From contig CANCSL010000025.1 of the NCBI GenBank assembly GCA_947380835.1, forward strand, positions 1 to 18,152: 18,152 bases of DNA. The letters run 5' to 3'. Each line of letters starts with the position of its first letter. The stretch's first letter is position 1. The position numbers were made by a program, and so were the translations under genes. The notes under the pieces were generated by a model. It ran no database searches, was not told the DNA's origin, and was given only the letters and a program-made list of their open reading frames with translations. Below are positions 14,680 through 18,152 of this stretch, in pieces. The stretch is from Actinomycetota bacterium. GTDB taxonomy: Bacteria; Actinomycetota; Actinomycetes; Nanopelagicales; Nanopelagicaceae.

Positions 14680-15846
14680 ATGAATAAGAACACAAAGCGC
14701 GTTCTTGGCGTCGTAGCTGCTGCAACCCTCGTAGCGGGTTCCATCGCAATTACTTCAGCACAAGCCGCAGTTAAGTCAGTCACTTTGGTCTATCAAGGAC
14801 CTCTAACAGGTACTGATGCACAGACTGGTCAGGATGAACTCCTCGGAGCTCAGACTGCAGTTCAGATCTACAACGATTCCAACCCTGCTGTTACCGTCAA
14901 GTTGATCACTGCAGACGATCAAGGCGATGGCGCAGTTGCCGGAACCGTTGCTCCTGGTATTGCACAGAACAAGAACGTCATTGGCGTTGTTGGACCTGCT
15001 TACTCAGGTGCATCTATTGCATCATTCCCTTCATACAAGGCAGGACGCTTGACGATGGTTTCACCATCAGCAACTCGCGTTACCTTGACCGATCCAAAGT
15101 CAGCTGACAACGGATACCCATTCTTCCACCGCGTTGTTGGTAACGATGCGCTTCAAGGTCCAGCCGTTGTTCGCTGGTCAACTGATGGCGTTTCATCACC
15201 AAAGGTTTACGTCATCGATGACCAGACTCCATACGGAACCGGTCTTGCTGATGCAGCCAACGCTTACATCAAGCTTAAGAAGATCACCAAGGTTGGATCT
15301 GACTCAGTAGTTCAGAAGACCTCTGATTACACCGCAACAGTTTCAAAGATCAAGGCCTCCAAGGCAAACGTCGTCATCTACACCGGTTACTACCCAGACG
15401 GTGGCGCATTGGCCAAGGCTTTGAATGACTCAGGTTGGGTCGGTACCTTCGCAGGTGGCGACGGCGTACTCAACGATGCATTCATCGACGTAGCCGGCAA
15501 GGCTGCTGCTGAAGGCGTTAAGTTCACTGCTCCTGCAGTTCCATTCGAAACTGCTGCATCTGATGCACAACAAGCTGCCTTCACCAAGGCAACAAAGTTG
15601 AAGTCAGCTGCTGGTCACGTCTACGTAACCGAAACCTTCAATGCCACCAACGTCTTCTTGACTTGCATCAAGCAGGGCAAGTACAGCCGTGCTGGTATTC
15701 AGGCTTGTGTTGCTACCGGAACCTTCTACGGTTTAGATGGAAAGACCGTTCTTCGCTTCACCCGTTTTGGTGAAGTTGTTGGCGGAGCTCCAGTCGGTGG
15801 CTTCCAGGTAGTCAAGGGTGTTATCAAGTACTTCGGCGCAGTTTGA
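14680..15846 (+). CDS. livJ: Branched-chain amino-acid type ABC transporter substrate-binding protein
   Basis: A 388-residue periplasmic-binding-protein-like protein (Peripla_BP_6, type I fold) that captures the substrate outside the membrane for LivHMGF. The N-terminus is a Sec signal: basic NKNTKR, a hydrophobic core at about 8-24 (VLGVVAAATLVAGSIAI), then SAQAA with a signal peptidase I-type A-x-A site; there is no lipobox cysteine. Early motifs are VTLVYQGPLTGTDAQTGQDELLGAQTA (split lobes follow), VIGVVGPAYSGASIASFPSYK, PFFHRVVGNDALQGPA and VYVIDDQTPYGTGLADA. Every one of its 27 lysine codons is AAG, whereas livH and livM mix AAA and AAG; with the AGGAAGG ribosome site this points to high expression. 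The exact substrate (Leu/Ile/Val, another amino acid, or an amide) cannot be set from sequence. Confidence 0.93.
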   Translation: MNKNTKRVLGVVAAATLVAGSIAITSAQAAVKSVTLVYQGPLTGTDAQTGQDELLGAQTAVQIYNDSNPAVTVKLITADDQGDGAVAGTVAPGIAQNKNVIGVVGPAYSGASIASFPSYKAGRLTMVSPSATRVTLTDPKSADNGYPFFHRVVGNDALQGPAVVRWSTDGVSSPKVYVIDDQTPYGTGLADAANAYIKLKKITKVGSDSVVQKTSDYTATVSKIKASKANVVIYTGYYPDGGALAKALNDSGWVGTFAGGDGVLNDAFIDVAGKAAAEGVKFTAPAVPFETAASDAQQAAFTKATKLKSAAGHVYVTETFNATNVFLTCIKQGKYSRAGIQACVATGTFYGLDGKTVLRFTRFGEVVGGAPVGGFQVVKGVIKYFGAV

Positions 15847-15900
15847 TCCGTCAGTACTAACTAATAACAACCTTGTAAGTGTTTTACCGTAGTTAAATCG

Positions 15901-15936
15901 AAGTGTCCCAGCGTCCACAGTGGCGCTGGGACATTT
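15901..15936 (+). terminator. Strong hairpin between livJ and livH (attenuating terminator or mRNA stabiliser)
   Basis: TGTCCCAGCG (15904-15913) pairs perfectly with CGCTGGGACA (15924-15933). The stem lengthens outward by three pairs, AAG with TTT (one G-U), to 13 bp. The 10-nt loop can fold further (CCA/TGG). Only three Ts follow, then CAAATG, so termination should be partial. It lies 57 nt after the livJ stop and 37 nt before livH. It would let livJ accumulate above the permease genes, the usual stoichiometry for binding-protein importers. Confidence 0.75.
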
Positions 15937-15970
15937 CAAATGTCTTGGTCCATCGTGTTATTAAAGTGAA

Positions 15971-16933
15971 ATGGGAATAATGAATTTCTCAGTAGTGGTA
16001 TCCCAGTTCTGGCCGCTTCTTATCAATGGCCTGGCCCTCGGTTTTATTTATGTTTTGATTTCCTTGGGTTACACCATGGTTTATGGCGTATTGCGCCTGA
16101 TCAACTTTGCTAACTCAGAAATCTTTATGGTCGGAACCTTTGCGACAGTGATCGTCTCCCGCAACTTCTTCGGGTTCAATCAAAATACTGATCCTTTGCA
16201 TGGTTTTAGATTGTTCTACACCATGGGGCTTTGCCTCTTGGCATCCATGTTGGTCTCCGGAGTAACTGCCGTTCTCGTTGAAATCGTGGCTTACCGCAGA
16301 CTCCGCGCAAAGGGCACAAACCGTTTGGCCAGCCTCATCTCCGCCATCGGCGTCTCTATTATTTTGCAAGAGGGCGTACGCATCCTGACCCACTCGGTTC
16401 CGATGTCCAATCCACGCCTTCTCCGTAAGTTCAGTGTCGTAACGATTGGTGATGTCGGGCTCCGCGTCGACACGTTGATTGTTATTGTCTTTGCTGCAGT
16501 CCTCTTCTTCGCAGTAGATCGTTTCGTTACCAAAACTTTGTTGGGTAAGGCCATTCGTGCGGTCTCTATGAGCGAAGAAACTTCCAAGCTCATGGGCATC
16601 AACCTCAATCGCGTTATCTCGGCCACCTTCCTCATCGGCGGATCGATGACCGGTGCCGCTGCTTTTCTTTATGAGATGGTCTACGAAAACACTAAATACA
16701 ACGTCGGTTTCTCCATTGGCTTGGCAGCATTTACCGCGGCTGTTCTCGGCGGAATCGGAAACCTTCGTGGTGCCTTTTATGGAGGGTTGGCACTGGGGTT
16801 AACCGAGCAATTCGCCGCCGCAATTCTGGGTACTCAGTGGAAATCGGTAACAGTCTTTTTAGTTCTAGTTTTGGTTCTTCTCTTCAAGCCAAATGGCTTG
16901 TTCGGTGAAGCCGTACAGCAGACGAGGGTATAA
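15971..16933 (+). CDS. livH: Branched-chain amino-acid ABC transporter permease LivH
   Basis: A 320-residue inner permease of the BPD_transp_2 family with about eight hydrophobic segments. The family-typical start region reads LINGLALGFIYVLISLGYTMVYG then VLRLINFANSEIFMVGTFA; most homologues have NFAHG where this one has NFANS. The coupling helix that contacts the ATPases is at about residues 192-215 (KAIRAVSMSEETSKLMGIN), followed by SATFLIGGSMTGAAAFLY, AAFTAAVLGGIGNLRGAFYGG and the terminal FKPNGLFGE. The start is uncertain: ATG 15971 (used here) or in-frame ATG 15980 (MNFSVVV); neither has a strong Shine-Dalgarno, GGGA at 15973-15976 being only 3 nt before the second. The gene is followed after 2 bp by livM, so the two are translated together. 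Confidence 0.94.
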   Translation: MGIMNFSVVVSQFWPLLINGLALGFIYVLISLGYTMVYGVLRLINFANSEIFMVGTFATVIVSRNFFGFNQNTDPLHGFRLFYTMGLCLLASMLVSGVTAVLVEIVAYRRLRAKGTNRLASLISAIGVSIILQEGVRILTHSVPMSNPRLLRKFSVVTIGDVGLRVDTLIVIVFAAVLFFAVDRFVTKTLLGKAIRAVSMSEETSKLMGINLNRVISATFLIGGSMTGAAAFLYEMVYENTKYNVGFSIGLAAFTAAVLGGIGNLRGAFYGGLALGLTEQFAAAILGTQWKSVTVFLVLVLVLLFKPNGLFGEAVQQTRV

Positions 16934-16935
16934 CG

Positions 16936-17991
16936 ATGATAAATATCCGAGATAAAGGCGCCGAGGTTTGGGAAAACTGGAACCGCCCCAAGCGTTCTAC
17001 TTTTGTTGTCCTCCTGATTGCAGCAGTTGTATTGCTGCCTTTTGGCGGCAACTTCAGTTTCACCAGTTTCCTTAATACTCCGATCTCTTCCTATCAGGCG
17101 GTGCTGGTTTATCCAGTGGGTATGTTCGTTCTGATGGCGCTCGGCCTCAATATCGTGGTCGGAAAGAGCGGCCTGCTCGATTTAGGTTACGTGGCTTTCT
17201 TCGCCATCGGCGCTTACACCGCCGCGATTTTAGGCACGAAGACTCACCTCAATATTTGGGAGATATTGCCTATCGGGATGGGTCTAGCCATGCTTTCGGG
17301 TGTCATCCTCGGTCTGCCTACTTTGCGCTTACGCGGTGACTACCTCGCGATTGTGACCCTAGGTTTCGGTGAGATTGTTCGCATTGTTGCGGTCAATAAC
17401 CGCGCCACTGGTGGTCCTAACGGCATTGCTAACGTGCCCAATCCACCATCGGTTCTGGGTATTCAATTCGATTTGCTCCACATGCAAGGCTTCTTCTGGA
17501 TCATTTTGGTGATGATTCTTCTGGTGATCTGGATGGTGCGCAGGCTTTCCGTTCGACGCCCGGGCCGTGCCTGGGAAGCTATTCGCCAGGATGAAGACGT
17601 TGCCATGTTGATGGGCGTCCCCACTCTGCGTTACAAGATTTGGTCCTTCAGTATCGGTGCCGCCATTGGTGGCGCCGCCGGCGTTATCTTTGCTGCAAAA
17701 TCTATGTATGTGGCACCGGAAATGTTTACCTTCAACGTATCCGTTCTTATTCTTTCCTGCGTCGTCTTTGGCGGAATGGGAAATATTTGGGGCGTAGTAC
17801 TTGGTGCAACGATCTTGGCATACCTGCCAGAGCGCATTCGCTTTATTTCCAATGCACGTCAGCTGGTCTTTGGCCTTGCACTCGTCATCATCATGAACGT
17901 TCGCCCTGATGGACTCTTGCCGCGTAAGAAGCGCGAGAAGATTCAGAAGAAGAGCGTGGATCCAATTGCTGGAGAGGAATCCAATGTCTGA
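16936..17991 (+). CDS. livM: Branched-chain amino-acid ABC transporter permease LivM
   Basis: A 351-residue permease that pairs with LivH to form the membrane channel. A cytoplasmic N-terminus (IRDKGAEVWENWNRPKRS) leads to about nine hydrophobic segments. Family motifs are LNIVVGKSGLLDLGYVAFFAIGAY (split by the third helix), LRGDYLAIVTLGFGEIVRI, NRATGGPNGIANVP and the coupling helix GRAWEAIRQDEDVAMLMGV at about 209-227; near the C-terminus are VVFGGMGNIWGVVLGA and RPDGLLP. The C-terminal tail is basic (RKKREKIQKKS). GAGGG (16924-16928) lies 7 nt before the ATG, within the end of livH. The stop overlaps the livG start by 8 bp, the same geometry as the gltB/gltD junction. Confidence 0.95.
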   Translation: MINIRDKGAEVWENWNRPKRSTFVVLLIAAVVLLPFGGNFSFTSFLNTPISSYQAVLVYPVGMFVLMALGLNIVVGKSGLLDLGYVAFFAIGAYTAAILGTKTHLNIWEILPIGMGLAMLSGVILGLPTLRLRGDYLAIVTLGFGEIVRIVAVNNRATGGPNGIANVPNPPSVLGIQFDLLHMQGFFWIILVMILLVIWMVRRLSVRRPGRAWEAIRQDEDVAMLMGVPTLRYKIWSFSIGAAIGGAAGVIFAAKSMYVAPEMFTFNVSVLILSCVVFGGMGNIWGVVLGATILAYLPERIRFISNARQLVFGLALVIIMNVRPDGLLPRKKREKIQKKSVDPIAGEESNV

Positions 17992-18152
17992 GCGAATTCT
18001 TGATCTTCAAAATGTCACCATGCAGTTTGGTGGCGTTAAGGCACTTGATGGTGTGAATTTCCACGTTAACAAAGGTGAGATTTGCGCCTTGATTGGCCCC
18101 AACGGCGCCGGCAAGACCACAGTCTTCAACGTGGTAACTGGTGTTTACACAC
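17984..18152 (+). CDS. livG: Branched-chain amino-acid ABC transporter ATP-binding protein LivG, 3'-truncated by window edge
   Basis: Only the first 56 codons are visible of a family length near 250-280. The N-terminus MSERILDLQNVTMQFGGVKALDGV is typical of LivG, with the aromatic A-loop region at MQFGG, and the Walker A motif GPNGAGKTT spans residues 38-46 with K44 contacting ATP. The start is set by GGAGAGG at 17971-17977, 6 nt upstream, and by the 8-bp overlap with livM. LivG rather than LivF is chosen from the order (LivF normally follows LivG) and the FGGVKAL motif. The frame is open to the window end with no defect. Confidence 0.93.
   Translation, partial: MSERILDLQNVTMQFGGVKALDGVNFHVNKGEICALIGPNGAGKTTVFNVVTGVYT

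Noticed and set aside
1..18152. Mobile elements, CRISPR arrays, phage or defence systems, riboswitches
   Set aside because: Read through for transposase, integrase, repeat-spacer and known leader patterns; every stretch is accounted for by conserved housekeeping genes or gaps under 160 bp, and none of these was seen.

Overview
All genes in this window lie on the + strand and are densely packed, with many 4-bp ATGA overlaps and 8-bp stop/start overlaps. The order is trpE - small membrane protein - trpC - trpB - trpA - dsbA-like - lgt - VIT1-like - gltB - gltD - pyk - tRNA - ANTAR response regulator - livJHMG. This is a recognisably actinobacterial (Actinomycetota) order; Mycobacterium and Streptomyces carry a similar trpE...trpCBA-lgt...pyk...ANTAR-regulator stretch. 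By eye the base composition is about half G+C, which is low for that phylum. Together with the tight packing this suggests a free-living aquatic actinobacterium with a streamlined genome (Nanopelagicales/acI-like or a similar freshwater or marine lineage). The lineage is an inference; the gene identities are seen directly.

Layout. 1-3941: tryptophan operon (3' part of trpE, a 79-residue membrane protein, trpC, trpB, trpA); trpD, trpG and trpF are not here. 4014-6253: cell-envelope block with a membrane-anchored DsbA-like thiol oxidoreductase, prolipoprotein diacylglyceryl transferase (lgt) and a VIT1/CCC1-type Fe/Mn transporter. 6346-13770: NADPH-type glutamate synthase subunits gltB and gltD, then pyruvate kinase. 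13790-14525: a strong TATAAT promoter, a 73-nt tRNA with anticodon CAA, and a PdtaR/AmiR-type REC-ANTAR response regulator whose ATG begins one nucleotide after the tRNA body. 14526-14679: promoter region. 14680-18152: branched-chain amino-acid type ABC importer: binding protein livJ, a strong hairpin, permeases livH and livM, and the first 56 codons of livG, cut by the window end.

The genes form a nitrogen and amino-acid core: Trp synthesis, glutamate synthesis from 2-oxoglutarate and glutamine, and amino-acid import, with pyk supplying pyruvate. No mobile element, CRISPR array, phage gene or unfamiliar multi-gene system was found. The features most worth a second look are: the short-variable-loop tRNA with a leucine anticodon; its fusion to a near-leaderless regulator mRNA; the reduced trp-operon membrane protein; the absence of a lipobox in LivJ; and the strong hairpin between livJ and livH.
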